Shown: in pieces, positions 51,145-60,628 of the stretch | Layout: the number at the start of each line of letters is the position of its first letter | How positions within the stretch are numbered: the first letter of the stretch is position 1 | NCBI RefSeq assembly: GCF_001662875.1 | Contig: NZ_JPVZ01000001.1 | Coordinates: forward strand, 806,001 to 870,000 | Source of the DNA: Thalassospira tepidiphila MCCC 1A03514 | Lineage (GTDB): Bacteria; Pseudomonadota; Alphaproteobacteria; Rhodospirillales; Thalassospiraceae | DNA length: 64,000 bases | Direction: 5' to 3' | Program-made: the position numbers and the translations under genes | The notes under the pieces: generated by a model | The model's database searches: none | What the model was told of the DNA's origin: nothing | Seen by the model: only the letters and a program-made list of their open reading frames with translations

Positions 51145-52419
51145 TTAGTACATCGGTTTTTCACAGTTGCCGCAGACCCACGGATAGGTCCAGTCGGCGG
51201 TCAGCTTTGCGCTTTCCGGCAGGAAGTCCGACCATGCATCGCCAACGACGGTGCCTTCGGTTTCCCAAACGATGTCAAACTGGCCATCATCCTGCACTTC
51301 GCCGATCAGAACCGGCTTGGACAGGTGGTGGTTGGTGTTCATCACAGCGGTACCGCCGGTCAGGTTTGCAACTTCCTGGCCATACATTGCCTGACGAACC
51401 GCATCAACATCGGTGGTGCCAGCCTGCTCAACAGCCTGTTTCCACATGTTAAAGCCGATATAGGTTGCTTCCATCGGGTCGTTGGTTACGCGCGACTCAT
51501 CACCGATGAAGGCGTGCCATTTTTCGATGAAGGCCGTGTTGGCATCAGACTCAACCGACTGGAAGTAGTTCCAGGCAGCAAGGTGACCAACCAGCGGCGC
51601 TGTATCGATACCAGCCAGTTCTTCTTCACCAACCGAGAAGGCAACAACCGGAATGTCTTCGGCTTTGATGCCCTGGTTTGCCAGTTCCTTGTAGAACGGA
51701 ACGTTCGCGTCACCGTTAATGGTCGAAACCACGGCGGTTTTCTTGCCAGCAGATGCGAATGCTTTCACGTCAGCAACGATCGACTGCCAGTCAGAATGAC
51801 CGAACGGGGTGTAGTTCTCCATGATGTCTTCATCGGAGATACCCTTGCCGTTCAGGTAAGAACGCAGGATCTTGTTGGTGGTACGCGGATAAACATAGTC
51901 GGTACCCAGAAGAACGATACGCTCGGCAGAGCCACCATCTTCGCTCATCAGGTAATCAACAGCCGGAATGGCCTGCTGGTTCGGAGCTGCACCGGTATAG
52001 AACACGTTGCGCGAGCTTTCCTCACCTTCGTACTGAACCGGATAGAACAGCATGCTGTTGAGTTCTTCGAAGACCGGCAGAACCGATTTACGCGAAACCG
52101 ACGTCCAGCAACCGAACACAACAGCAACCTGTTCCTGTTCGATCAGTTCGCGTGCTTTTTCAGCAAACAGCGGCCAGTCAGAAGCCGGGTCAACAACAAC
52201 GGCTTCGACTTGTTTGCCAAGCAGACCACCGTTCTTGTTCAGGTCATCAACCAGCATCAGAACAGTGTCCTTCAGCGTGGTTTCGGAAATCGCCATCGTC
52301 CCGGAAAGAGAGTGCAGCACACCAACTTTGATGGTTTCTGCTGCTTGTGCGGCTGACATTGCCATTGCAGACACTGCCATGGCCCCGGCGCCAATGAGCG
52401 CCTGAAGCTTCTTATTCAT
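51145..52419 (-). CDS. urtA: Urea ABC transporter substrate-binding protein UrtA
   Basis: 424 residues. Signal peptide about 1-27 (LIGAGAMAVSAMAMSAAQA/AE). Mature protein of the Leu/Ile/Val-binding fold: ETIKVGVLHSLSGTMAISETTLKD, GCWTSVSRKSVLPVFEELNSMLFYPVQYEG, LLGTDYVYPRTTNKILRSYL and SVGEEELAG are conserved in UrtA and form the urea pocket. Captures urea in the periplasm for UrtBCDE. A near-consensus sigma-54 promoter lies about 40 bp upstream. Confidence 0.96.
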   Translation of the reverse strand: MNKKLQALIGAGAMAVSAMAMSAAQAAETIKVGVLHSLSGTMAISETTLKDTVLMLVDDLNKNGGLLGKQVEAVVVDPASDWPLFAEKARELIEQEQVAVVFGCWTSVSRKSVLPVFEELNSMLFYPVQYEGEESSRNVFYTGAAPNQQAIPAVDYLMSEDGGSAERIVLLGTDYVYPRTTNKILRSYLNGKGISDEDIMENYTPFGHSDWQSIVADVKAFASAGKKTAVVSTINGDANVPFYKELANQGIKAEDIPVVAFSVGEEELAGIDTAPLVGHLAAWNYFQSVESDANTAFIEKWHAFIGDESRVTNDPMEATYIGFNMWKQAVEQAGTTDVDAVRQAMYGQEVANLTGGTAVMNTNHHLSKPVLIGEVQDDGQFDIVWETEGTVVGDAWSDFLPESAKLTADWTYPWVCGNCEKPMY

Positions 52420-52460
52420 TTATAGCCTCCACTGAGTTTTTATTGCACCGCCGTTGCACT

Positions 52461-52476
52461 TGCTAAAACCGTGCCA
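52461..52476 (-). promoter_or_regulatory. Sigma-54 promoter of the urt/ure operon
   Basis: TGGCACGGTTTTAGCA on the minus strand matches the consensus TGGCACG-N4-TTGCW at all but one position and has the required GG-N10-GC spacing. It lies 42 bp before the urtA start. This implies nitrogen-limitation control through NtrC and RpoN. A clear NtrC dyad was not found upstream. Confidence 0.75.
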
Positions 52477-52727
52477 GACTCAGAGGCCATATCGAATAAA
52501 ATCGCGAATCGAGGGATTCTCACGCAATAAGAAACCATTTTACAGCTATTTCGGGGAAAATATTTGCGTAAGCCGTGTTTTGAATGACTATTTTTCAATC
52601 ATTGATTACATTTTGATTAATTTTTGATCATGTTGACGTCAGGGTTTTCACAGCCTATCTGGAGCGCGGAAGTTTCGCCTGCGCTGAGCTTATTGCACCA
52701 CAATCTGCCCTGTGTCGGCCAGCTTCC

Positions 52728-52757
52728 CGCCCCGTCGGGAGACCGGCGGGGCGTTTT
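52728..52757 (+). terminator. Plus-strand terminator with no upstream plus-strand gene
   Basis: CGCCCCGTCGG and CCGGCGGGGCG form an 11-bp stem (one G-U) with a GAGA loop, then TTTTGATTT on the plus strand. Both flanking genes run on the minus strand, and no T-run follows the stem on that strand. It may end a small RNA begun between 52480 and 52700. Confidence 0.55.
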
Positions 52758-52782
52758 GATTTCTGGCTGTATTTGTCCGGGA

Positions 52783-53736
52783 TTACTCGGCCGCCTGCAA
52801 TTCGCGGTCCGGCGCGATCGCGTTAATTGCTGCGCGAATTTGATCACGCAACCAGATCAGACCAACATCCTTGTCTGTCCAAACAGCCCAGTTCATCGTC
52901 ACCGGCGGGAACGCCACATCAATCGGCATCGGGCAATAAGACAACCCGAATAACGGCGCATACTGGTTGGCAATGCGACACGGCACAGTGGCAATCACGG
53001 CACTGTTTCGGGCCGCTGCCAGAAGCGGCATGAAATCAGGTGCCGCCAGAACAACATCAAGTTCGATGCCCATCCCCTGAAGCGCGACGCCAACACACCC
53101 GGCGACATTCTCGGTCTGGGACAGAACCGCATGCCGCGATGCCAGATATTGCGCACGCGACATCGGCAGCGGCAAATCCAGAATATCTGGATTAAAACAA
53201 CAGGCGACTTCCGAGTTGAACAGAACCTCGCCGAAATGGCCTGTGTTGAGTTGGCTTTTGCAGCCAATCGCAAGATCGATCTCGCCGCCATTGATCATTC
53301 CATCAACCGTTTCAGATGTAATGGTACGGCTCAAAATCTTGATACCCGGTGCCTGCTGCTGCAAATGCTGCATCAGAACCGGCAACAAAATCATGTCCAT
53401 TTCACCGGTCACGCCCAACCGGAAAACACGTTGGGCGGATTGCGGATCAAAAGAATCCGTCGCATGAAGGGCGTTTTGTGCCTGCGAAAGGGCGGTGCGC
53501 ACCGGCCCGGCCAACGCACGGGCTTTTGCTGTCGGCTGCATTTTCTGACCGACACGCACAAACAGATCATCGGCCAGCAACATGCGCAAGGTATTGAGAT
53601 TGTGGCTCATTGCCGACTGCCCGATGCGCAGTTTCTCGGCCGCCTTGGTCACGCTCATTTCCTGCATCATGGCGTCAAACGCAATCATCAGGTTGAGGTC
53701 AAATGACCGTAAATTGAAATGATCAATATTATCCAT
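52783..53736 (-). CDS. LysR-family transcriptional regulator (NodD/LinR-like subgroup)
   Basis: 317 residues. Helix-turn-helix at about 12-70 (FNLRSFDLNLMIAFDAMMQEMSVTKAAEKLRIGQSAMSHNLNTLRMLLADDLFVRVGQKMQPT), with the FVRVGQKM-PT linker typical of the NodD-like group. The effector domain follows (FRLGVTGEMDMILLPVLMQHL). It is divergent from the exported metallo-beta-lactamase-fold gene with about 100 bp between, so it probably controls it. Confidence 0.9.
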   Translation of the reverse strand: MDNIDHFNLRSFDLNLMIAFDAMMQEMSVTKAAEKLRIGQSAMSHNLNTLRMLLADDLFVRVGQKMQPTAKARALAGPVRTALSQAQNALHATDSFDPQSAQRVFRLGVTGEMDMILLPVLMQHLQQQAPGIKILSRTITSETVDGMINGGEIDLAIGCKSQLNTGHFGEVLFNSEVACCFNPDILDLPLPMSRAQYLASRHAVLSQTENVAGCVGVALQGMGIELDVVLAAPDFMPLLAAARNSAVIATVPCRIANQYAPLFGLSYCPMPIDVAFPPVTMNWAVWTDKDVGLIWLRDQIRAAINAIAPDRELQAAE

Positions 53737-53836
53737 GACTGGTATCGATTTGATTACTGACTGATCGCACTATAGCCTTTCCCCATCAGCTTACAACCCG
53801 CCGGTGCACACCGGCATGATTTGAGGGAAAAGAAAA

Positions 53837-54820
53837 ATGCTATCACGTCGTGATTTGCTCAAAAGCACGCTTGCCGCCGGTGCCGTTGGCGCGATTGGCA
53901 GCACCGTCTTTGTGCCACTGGCCGCAAAGGCAAAGGCACCGCTGGTCGGCACTCAGGCACCGGGCTATTACCGTGTCATGGTCGGCGATGTCGAAGTCAC
54001 CGCCCTTTCTGATGGCGCGGCCCAGTTCCCGATCGCCGATCTTTACGTGAACACCACGCCCGAACAGGCACGCCTGGCCCTTGCCAATGCGTTTCAGGGA
54101 ACCCCAACCTATCTTTCGGTTAATGCCTATTTGCTGAATTTCGGGGATCGTCTTGTGTTGCTCGATGCGGGCACCAGCGATCTGATGGGACCGGCACTTG
54201 GCAAACTTCCGGCCAACATGATTGCCTCGGGCTATCACCCTGATCAGGTCGATGATGTCGTGATTACCCACATTCATCCCGACCATACCGGTGGCCTGAC
54301 ACTGGCTGGCAACAAGGTCTTTGCCAATGCCACGGTGCATGTTCCCGAGGCGGATGCCGCGTTCTGGCTGAGTGCCGAAAACAAGGCGACCGCGCCTGAA
54401 GACGCCAAGGCGTTCTTTGATCAGGCGGTCGCGGCCCTGACCCCCTATATCGATAGCGGCAAGCTTGCCAAATACGCACCCGATGCCCCGGCGATCGAAG
54501 GCATGGTCAACACCACTTTCCGCCCCGGCCACACGCCGGGCCACAGCGCGCTTTGGATCGAAAGCAAAGGCGAGAAGTTTGTTTATTGGGGCGACATTAC
54601 CCATGGCGACGTCGTGCAGTTTGATGATCCGAAAATTGCCATCGCCTTTGACGGCGACACCGACATGGCAATCAAATCACGCGAAGCGGCCTTTGCCGAA
54701 GCAGTACAGGAAAAGTACCTGGTTGCCGGTTGCCACGTCGCCTTCCCGGGATTTGGTCATGTGCGCGAAGATGCCACGATGTATGACTGGGTGCCGATGA
54801 ACTATCGCGCTGACGTTTAG
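53837..54820 (+). CDS. Exported metallo-beta-lactamase-fold hydrolase
   Basis: 327 residues with a twin-arginine signal: SRRDLLKSTLAAGAVGAIG, cleavage near AKAKA. The zinc motif is THIHPDHTGG (HxHxDH), with a further metal His in RPGHTPGHSALWI, the bridging Asp in YWGDITHG, and a final His in GCHVAFPGFGH. All metal ligands appear present. Start supported by GAGGGAAAAG. Substrate unknown; lactonase, sulfatase-like and thioesterase activities occur in this fold. The folded, metal-loaded protein is probably exported by Tat to the periplasm. Confidence 0.88.
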   Translation: MLSRRDLLKSTLAAGAVGAIGSTVFVPLAAKAKAPLVGTQAPGYYRVMVGDVEVTALSDGAAQFPIADLYVNTTPEQARLALANAFQGTPTYLSVNAYLLNFGDRLVLLDAGTSDLMGPALGKLPANMIASGYHPDQVDDVVITHIHPDHTGGLTLAGNKVFANATVHVPEADAAFWLSAENKATAPEDAKAFFDQAVAALTPYIDSGKLAKYAPDAPAIEGMVNTTFRPGHTPGHSALWIESKGEKFVYWGDITHGDVVQFDDPKIAIAFDGDTDMAIKSREAAFAEAVQEKYLVAGCHVAFPGFGHVREDATMYDWVPMNYRADV

Positions 54821-54871
54821 GTTGGAATTGATCCCCCATCCCCGCCGACCTTAAAGCAATCCGTCAACGCA

Positions 54872-54902
54872 AAAGAGCGGTCGTGGTGTACGACCGCTCT
54901 TT
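54872..54902. terminator. Bidirectional terminator
   Basis: AAAGAGCGGTCGT and ACGACCGCTCTTT form a perfect 13-bp stem with a 5-nt loop, between a plus-strand and a minus-strand gene. A T-rich tract follows on the plus strand (TTTCCTTT), and the stem itself ends in TTT on the minus strand. Confidence 0.9.
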
Positions 54903-54926
54903 CCTTTGGATCTTGTCCCTGTCTGC

Positions 54927-56123
54927 TTATTCCGGCATGCCGGCCCGGATCCACTGACCAAGCTGCGCACGCTCTTCGTCGGTCATTTCCGTCATATTGC
55001 CAAGCGGCATGGCCCGACCAATAACCGCCTGTGCCAGAACACGCTGCGCATTGGCTTCGATCTGGGCCAGATCATCAAACATCACGCCTGCCGGGGCTTC
55101 GTCAAAGCCCTCGTCACTCGGGTTGGCCGAATGGCAGGTCGAACAACGGGTCTGAACGATGGCCAAGGCATGGTTGGCGGTAATCACGTCTTCATCGGCA
55201 CGCTTGACCGCGTTCGGATCATAAGATGCAAACATCGCAAGGATCGCCATACCGACCGCAGCCGACGGAAGCTGCCATGCAATCGCCTTGCCGGTGCCGC
55301 CAGCATTGCGCGTGTTAAAGAAGTGGCGCACCAACCCGCCGATGATCAGGATCAGACCGACAATCAGCCAGGACTGATCATGGGAAAACAGCATCGAATA
55401 GTGATTGCTGATCATCATCAGCAACACCGGAAGCGTCAGGTAGTTGTTATGCGTTGAACGCTGCTTGGCCTGGAGACCCAGTTTCGGATCGGGCTTTTCC
55501 CCGGCCATCAGGCTGGCGACGACCTTTTTCTGGTTGGGAATGATGATGCGAAACACATTGGCGGCCATGATCGTACCAATCATCGCACCGACATGGATAA
55601 ACGCACCGCGCCCGCTGAACACATGGGTAAACAGATAGCTCGCCGCCATGATCAGGATGAACAGCGCGACCGCCAGCGTATCGGTGCGTTTGCCAATCGC
55701 GCTTTTGCAGATGATGTCATAGATCACCCAACCGGCAAACAGGCTGCCAAGCCCAATCAGGATCGCATCCATCTTGGTCAGCGCCAGAACGCTTGGGTCG
55801 ATCAGATAGCTTTCGGCACTCCAGTAATACATGGTGACCAAAAGCGCAAAGCCGGTAATCCAGGTGAAATAGGCCTCGTATTTGAACCAGTGCAGTTCGG
55901 GCGGCATGGAACTGGGTGCTACCATCCATTTGTTCACATGATAGAACCCGCCACCATGAACCATCCAGGCTTCGCCATAGACACCTTCATCCATGTCCGG
56001 GCGCTTGCGCAAACTCAGGTCAAGCCAGACGAAATAGAACGAAGACCCGATCCAGGCGATGCCCGTAATCAAATGCGCCCAGCGCAGGATCAGATTGATC
56101 CAGTCCTGAAACAGAATATCCAC
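54927..56123 (-). CDS. puuD: Membrane-bound urate hydroxylase PuuD (with cytochrome c domain)
   Basis: 398 residues. It oxidises urate to 5-hydroxyisourate and passes electrons to the respiratory chain. The N-terminal ~300 residues form about eight helices of the DUF989/PuuD type: WAHLITGIAWIGSSFYFVWLD, EAWMVHGGGFYHVNKW, ELHWFKYEAYFTWITGFALL, STHNNYLTLPVLLMMISNHY with conserved His, and ISNHYSMLF. The C-terminal domain (about 320-398) has one haem c site, CSTCHS, with a Met ligand candidate in GRAMPLGNM. Both parts are complete. Downstream enzymes (HIU hydrolase, OHCU decarboxylase) are not in the window. Confidence 0.92.
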   Translation of the reverse strand: MDILFQDWINLILRWAHLITGIAWIGSSFYFVWLDLSLRKRPDMDEGVYGEAWMVHGGGFYHVNKWMVAPSSMPPELHWFKYEAYFTWITGFALLVTMYYWSAESYLIDPSVLALTKMDAILIGLGSLFAGWVIYDIICKSAIGKRTDTLAVALFILIMAASYLFTHVFSGRGAFIHVGAMIGTIMAANVFRIIIPNQKKVVASLMAGEKPDPKLGLQAKQRSTHNNYLTLPVLLMMISNHYSMLFSHDQSWLIVGLILIIGGLVRHFFNTRNAGGTGKAIAWQLPSAAVGMAILAMFASYDPNAVKRADEDVITANHALAIVQTRCSTCHSANPSDEGFDEAPAGVMFDDLAQIEANAQRVLAQAVIGRAMPLGNMTEMTDEERAQLGQWIRAGMPE

Positions 56124-56423
56124 GGTGCTTGAAACCTCCGTCTCGCCTGTGCGCGGTTTCCGGCGCGCTGGCAGCCCTGCCTTGATGATGCCCCGGGACG
56201 CATGAATGGCTCTGATGGCAGCATTTTGCCCGGGTTTAATTCAGTCGATCTGTAACACAGTCCCCCGACCGCCTCTATTATTTAGGGGTTGAGCATAATC
56301 GAAATGACTTTCAAAATAATCTTTAAAATGGCAGAGTGTGGCCGCTAATCTGCACATATAATGACTTAAAACGCCCACCAGAAATCAAGAAACAGCCCTC
56401 AGACATCAGGAGCTTCCCGCGCC
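56124..56423. other. Intergenic region between puuD and a divergent LysR gene
   Basis: 300 bp holding both promoters. AT-rich around 56270-56330. No clear operator, RNA or open frame was recognised. Confidence 0.4.
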
Positions 56424-57335
56424 ATGTCCGACTTTGAGGACATCCAGATTTTTGTCCGTGTTGCCGAACTTGGCAACCTTTCTGCTGCCGGGCGCGAATT
56501 GCGCCATTCGGCGGCTGTGGTGTCAAACCGGATTGCCCGCCTTGAAGAACGGCTTGGGGTGCGTTTGCTAAACCGCACAACGCGCCGGGTCAACCTGACG
56601 ACCGAGGGGGATGTTTATTACCGGCACTGCCTGCGCATTCTTTCGGAAATGCAGGAAGCCGAAAACGCCATCGCCAATCAGAAAAACACCACCCGCGGCC
56701 CGGTCACGCTGACCTGCCCGGTGGCATTCGGCAACAAGTTTGTCGCCCCGATCATTCCGAAATTCGTTGAACAGAACCCGGATGTGCAAATCCGCCTGCA
56801 TCTGTCTGATCGGTTGCTGGATCTGTTGCAAGACAAGGTCGATCTTGCCATCCGCATTGCCGAGCTTAAGGAAAGCTCGCTGATTGTCCGCAAGCTGGCC
56901 ACCAACAAACGCATGCTGGTCGCAAGCCCGGATTATCTCAAAAAGAACGGCGCACCCAAAGTTCCGGCAGACCTTTTGAACCACAATTGCCTGCTGCTGC
57001 GCTTCCCGGGATCACAGCAATATCAATGGACCCTGCAAGGACCAAATGATGAACCACCGGTAACCCTGGCCGTCGCTGGTTCGATGGATTCCGATAACAG
57101 CGAAGTGTTGACCCGCTGGTGCCTTGACGGGCATGGCATTTCGCTGAAATCCAATTGGGAAGTCGACGAATATCTGCGCGACGGACGCCTTCAACGCGTC
57201 CTGCCCGATTACCAGCCACCGTCACATGCGGTCTATACGCTCTATCCGGAAAACCGTTATCTGCCGACGCGGGTCCGCGCCTTTGTCGATTTTCTCGTCT
57301 CGGAATTTGGCGGAACACCGCCCTGGGAACGTTAA
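56424..57335 (+). CDS. LysR-family transcriptional regulator
   Basis: 303 residues. Helix-turn-helix at about 3-60 (DFEDIQIFVRVAELGNLSAAGRELRHSAAVVSNRIARLEERLGVRLLNRTTRRVNLT). Effector domain with VTLTCPVAFGNKFVAPIIPKF and DLAIRIAELKESSLIVRKL, the CrgA/PA4-like subgroup. It is divergent from puuD, so a role in urate or purine regulation is possible; LysR regulators usually act on the divergent neighbour. Confidence 0.9.
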   Translation: MSDFEDIQIFVRVAELGNLSAAGRELRHSAAVVSNRIARLEERLGVRLLNRTTRRVNLTTEGDVYYRHCLRILSEMQEAENAIANQKNTTRGPVTLTCPVAFGNKFVAPIIPKFVEQNPDVQIRLHLSDRLLDLLQDKVDLAIRIAELKESSLIVRKLATNKRMLVASPDYLKKNGAPKVPADLLNHNCLLLRFPGSQQYQWTLQGPNDEPPVTLAVAGSMDSDNSEVLTRWCLDGHGISLKSNWEVDEYLRDGRLQRVLPDYQPPSHAVYTLYPENRYLPTRVRAFVDFLVSEFGGTPPWER

Positions 57336-57337
57336 AC

Positions 57338-57372
57338 AAAAAACGCCCCGGCATCTGCTCGGAGCGTTTTTT
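57338..57372. terminator. Bidirectional terminator
   Basis: AAAAAACGC and GCGTTTTTT plus an inner CCG/CGG pair form the stem, with one internal mismatch. A or T runs on each side serve the convergent LysR and amidohydrolase genes. Confidence 0.85.
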
Positions 57373-57391
57373 GTGTTCGATTTAGACCGGT

Positions 57392-58429
57392 CTAATTTTT
57401 GGCAAGCGCCAGATACCCGCTCAGAACCGCAGCAACGTTTTGCCCAATCACATCATGGGCATAACCACCTTCCATGGTGAACATGGTTTTAAGCCCCATA
57501 CGCCCGATCATCTGCCCGATCCGGTTGAAATCATCGGTCTGGAGTTTGAAGTCGCAAATCGGTTCGGCTTCGTGCGCATCAACACCAAGAGCCACCACCA
57601 GCGCATCGGCCTGCCAGGTCAGAAGTTTCTGCATCGCCTTGGCAAAGCCAGCCCCCCAACCCGCGAAATCCGTACCCGCCGGCAGCGGAATATTCAGGTT
57701 GGCACCCTGCCCGTCATTGCGCCCGGTTTCATTGGCATAGCCCATGAAGAACGGGAACTGATGGGTTGGATCGGCATGGATTGAAATCGTCAGAACATCG
57801 CCACGCTCATAGAAAATGTCCTGCGCACCGTTGCCGTGGTGGTAGTCGATATCAAGGATGGCGACCTTTTTCGCCCCCTTGGAAATCATGTGCTGGGCTG
57901 CGATGGCGGCATTGTTCAAGAAGCAATATCCACCATAACGGTTGGCATGGGCATGATGCCCCGGCGGACGGGTCAGGGCAAAGGAAGCTTCGCCTTCGCT
58001 CCAGGTTGCCTCGGCTGCCGATATGACGGTTTGCGCCCCCCAATAGGCCGCCTTCCAGGTGCCTTGGGTGATCGGTGTATCAGATGAAATGGCATACTGC
58101 CCCAGACGCGCACTGATATGTTCGGGCCTGCCGCCTGAAAAACCGCCCGTCGGCCAGACATAGGGGAAGGCGTCACCGCTTTTCCCTGCCTTGGTCCATT
58201 CGCTCCAGGCGTTTTCCAGAAAATCAATATAGTCCGGCTCATGGATCGCGCGGATCGGGCCGATGCCGTGATCGGTCGGATCGACCAGCTGCGCCTTGAT
58301 CGCGTGCGCTACGGCATCACGAATGATCGGAATACGCCGGGCATTCTCGAAACATGGCACCATGCGTCCGTGATGCATTTCGCCTGCCCCGTCATGGGCA
58401 TCGTGGCGCGAATTGAAGAAAACCCGCAT
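57392..58429 (-). CDS. aphA: Acetylpolyamine amidohydrolase (histone deacetylase family)
   Basis: 345 residues. Arginase/deacetylase fold. Catalytic and zinc elements: RPPGHHAHANRYGGYCFLNN (tandem His), LDIDYHHGNGAQDIFY (Asp and His zinc ligands), SIHADPTHQFPFF, GVDAHEAEP (second Asp) and the MEGGYAHD tyrosine motif. The DPTHQFPF(F)xGY loop and the N-terminal MRVFFNSRHDAHDGAGEM match acetylpolyamine amidohydrolases rather than acetoin-utilisation AcuC. It removes acetyl groups from polyamines in the cytosol. Monocistronic. Confidence 0.9.
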   Translation of the reverse strand: MRVFFNSRHDAHDGAGEMHHGRMVPCFENARRIPIIRDAVAHAIKAQLVDPTDHGIGPIRAIHEPDYIDFLENAWSEWTKAGKSGDAFPYVWPTGGFSGGRPEHISARLGQYAISSDTPITQGTWKAAYWGAQTVISAAEATWSEGEASFALTRPPGHHAHANRYGGYCFLNNAAIAAQHMISKGAKKVAILDIDYHHGNGAQDIFYERGDVLTISIHADPTHQFPFFMGYANETGRNDGQGANLNIPLPAGTDFAGWGAGFAKAMQKLLTWQADALVVALGVDAHEAEPICDFKLQTDDFNRIGQMIGRMGLKTMFTMEGGYAHDVIGQNVAAVLSGYLALAKN

Positions 58430-58507
58430 GGCACCGCTCTCCTGACTGAAAATCCTGACCGGGTACCATCATGACGCCCGACGCATCCTGTTGCACGCAG
58501 AAAGCGG

Positions 58508-59677
58508 CTATTTCTTGGCGGTATAAAGCAGCTTTTCGATGGTATCGAGGAACACACCCAACTGATTGCGCAGGCTTTCCGACTGATCGGCAAGACGACT
58601 GGCCATGTCGCGTGTGGTATCGGCAGCCTCCCCGGTACGCCCGGCCATATCGGAAACCACGGTGATATTGTCGGTGACTTCCTGTGCGCCGCTTGATGCC
58701 TGTTCGACATTGCGCGTGATGTTGGTCGACAAGTTCGCCTGAGTTTCGACATTGCCCGAAATCGTGTCCGAACGTGCCGCAAGATCATCGATCACACCTG
58801 CAATTTCGCGGATCGAGCCGACCGATTGTTCAATCGCGGTCTGAATGTCCTGAACCTTTTCCTCGATGCTTTCGGTTGCCTTGCTGGTCTGGTTGGCAAG
58901 TCCCTTGACCTCGTTGGCAACCACGGCAAAGCCCTTGCCGGCTTCACCGGCGCGCGCAGCCTCGATCGTCGCATTTAGCGCAAGCAAGTTGGTCTGAGCC
59001 GCGATGTCGCGGATAAAGCTGACCACTTCAACGATCTCGCCAGCAGCCGCTTCCAGCTGTCCGATACGACCATCGGTTTCCTGGGCAAGGCCGTTGGCAC
59101 GATTGGCGATCTCAACCGATTCACGTGCCTGTTCGGACACATTGCGGATTGCCTCGTTCAGCTCTTCGGATGCGGCCGAAAGTTCGCTGACATTGGCCGC
59201 CGTCTGGCGGGCTGCCGCGGCAACGTTGGTTGAACGTGAACTGGTTTCATGGGCGATGGAATTGGCGTCGCCGGATGCCTCGGAAAGGGCGGATGCGGCA
59301 TTGGCAATGTCATCAACCGCGGCAAAGGAACCGCTTTTGAATTCACCAAGAATGTCGGCAAACCCGGAAAGTTTCTGTTCAATCGAGGCACTTGCGGCAT
59401 TAATCCGCTTGGCCGAAGACAGGTAATCCCCGACCAGCCCGGTTTCGACGATGCGCCGGTAATAACGGTTTTCGGAAACCGCCCCCATGGATGCCGCACT
59501 TTCGCGCAGGAACGCATCGTTGCGGTCAATCAGCCGGTTGATCGCAATAAACAGTTCGCGCATGTCAGGATGACTGTCGACATTGGTAATACGGGCTTCG
59601 TAATCACCATCGGCTGCGGCCAGGACCACGTCCAGTGCCTTTTTGATACCTGATTTTGAACTACCAAACAGCGACAT
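58508..59677 (-). CDS. Soluble methyl-accepting chemotaxis protein (signalling half of a split Aer-like receptor)
   Basis: 389 residues and no membrane helix. The N-terminal ~110 residues are a helical region ([44 protein letters not shown]) resembling HAMP-like segments. The rest is the coiled-coil signalling domain with the conserved tip [37 protein letters not shown]. Methylation-type helices flank it. There is no C-terminal CheR pentapeptide. The PAS gene 44 bp upstream on the same strand probably supplies the sensor. Confidence 0.93.
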   Translation of the reverse strand: MSLFGSSKSGIKKALDVVLAAADGDYEARITNVDSHPDMRELFIAINRLIDRNDAFLRESAASMGAVSENRYYRRIVETGLVGDYLSSAKRINAASASIEQKLSGFADILGEFKSGSFAAVDDIANAASALSEASGDANSIAHETSSRSTNVAAAARQTAANVSELSAASEELNEAIRNVSEQARESVEIANRANGLAQETDGRIGQLEAAAGEIVEVVSFIRDIAAQTNLLALNATIEAARAGEAGKGFAVVANEVKGLANQTSKATESIEEKVQDIQTAIEQSVGSIREIAGVIDDLAARSDTISGNVETQANLSTNITRNVEQASSGAQEVTDNITVVSDMAGRTGEAADTTRDMASRLADQSESLRNQLGVFLDTIEKLLYTAKK

Positions 59678-59721
59678 TAGAACCTCAAACCTTGTGTTTC
59701 CGGGAACCGCTTTGCGATCCT

Positions 59722-60255
59722 CTAGAGACTTTGAATAAACTCGTCGTACGACATGCCCATATCAGAAAGCTTCTGTGACAAGGCCTCGGATGCGGCTTTC
59801 ATGCCATCCTTGCGGTTGGGCAGGCTTTCCTCGATTTTGCGAAGTTCCGCATAGAGAGGAATGATCGTTTCGCTCAAAACCTTTGGATCGGGCACCCGGC
59901 GATTGGAATGATATCCAACCACCTTGTGATTGGCGTCAAAGGACGGCGTCACGTGGGCATAGACCCAATAATGATCCCCGTTTCTGGCCATATTCACGAC
60001 ATAGGCAAAAATCTCGTGACCGGATGAAATCCGGTCCCACATAAGCTTGAAAACGCTGCGCGGCATATCCGGATGTCGGATCAGCGCATGCGGCTTCCCC
60101 AAAACCTCACCTTCCGAATAATCAGAAAGGCGCAAAAACACCTCATTGGCGTAGGTAATATGCCCTTTGAGATCCGTCTTGCTGACGATCAACTCGTCCG
60201 GTTTGAAATGACGTTCCCGCCCGGACGGCTGAATGCCTGAAGGCTTGTCGCTCAC
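59722..60255 (-). CDS. Aer-type PAS sensor protein
   Basis: 177 residues. It has the Aer PAS signature: [60 protein letters not shown], then [22 protein letters not shown]. In E. coli Aer this domain binds FAD and senses redox state. Here it lacks a membrane anchor and signalling domain, and ends with an ~50-residue helical tail. It is probably co-transcribed with the soluble chemoreceptor downstream, giving a two-protein version of an energy-taxis receptor. Confidence 0.9.
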   Translation of the reverse strand: MSDKPSGIQPSGRERHFKPDELIVSKTDLKGHITYANEVFLRLSDYSEGEVLGKPHALIRHPDMPRSVFKLMWDRISSGHEIFAYVVNMARNGDHYWVYAHVTPSFDANHKVVGYHSNRRVPDPKVLSETIIPLYAELRKIEESLPNRKDGMKAASEALSQKLSDMGMSYDEFIQSL

Positions 60256-60628
60256 CTTTTAAACCCCGATATTTTGTTTTTATTTCCATACGCACCTGCA
60301 ATTGTAAGCTGCAGGCAGGATGCATTAATCGATTATCATGTAAAAATGATCGTGCGAAGCCAAATATTGGGTTTCCGCACGCTTCTTTCTCAGTAGCTAA
60401 CAGACTAATCTGGAATTATTATTGGATAAAGTATTATCAGGATGATGAATATTCAACCTCTGCTTGTTATCATCCAAATTGCGCAGACCGACCTTTTGTA
60501 AACCGATGAGTTGCAGAAGCCTTGTGCAAAGAATTGCGATCACAAAGGTTGCGCCGGACATGAATTAATCACCTTTGCAGGTATTTCATGTATCATCGTT
60601 GCAAACGGGAACCGTCAGGGACACACCG
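60256..60628. other. Intergenic region between the PAS gene and a small unknown gene
   Basis: 373 bp, clearly AT-richer than the surroundings (60330-60460). It contains GATAA-AGTA-TTATC (near 60425-60440). No sigma-54, RNA or coding signature was recognised. Confidence 0.4.

Larger units (their letters stand above)
52420..52782. other. Intergenic region upstream of urtA
   Basis: 363 bp. The right part (52540-52625) is very AT-rich, as often seen at enhancer or bending regions of sigma-54 promoters. No coding frame is convincing. A plus-strand terminator-like hairpin lies at 52728-52757. Confidence 0.5.

Noticed and set aside
52480..52620. NtrC binding dyads upstream of the urtA sigma-54 promoter
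   Set aside because: No GCAC-N-GTGC type dyad could be found by eye.
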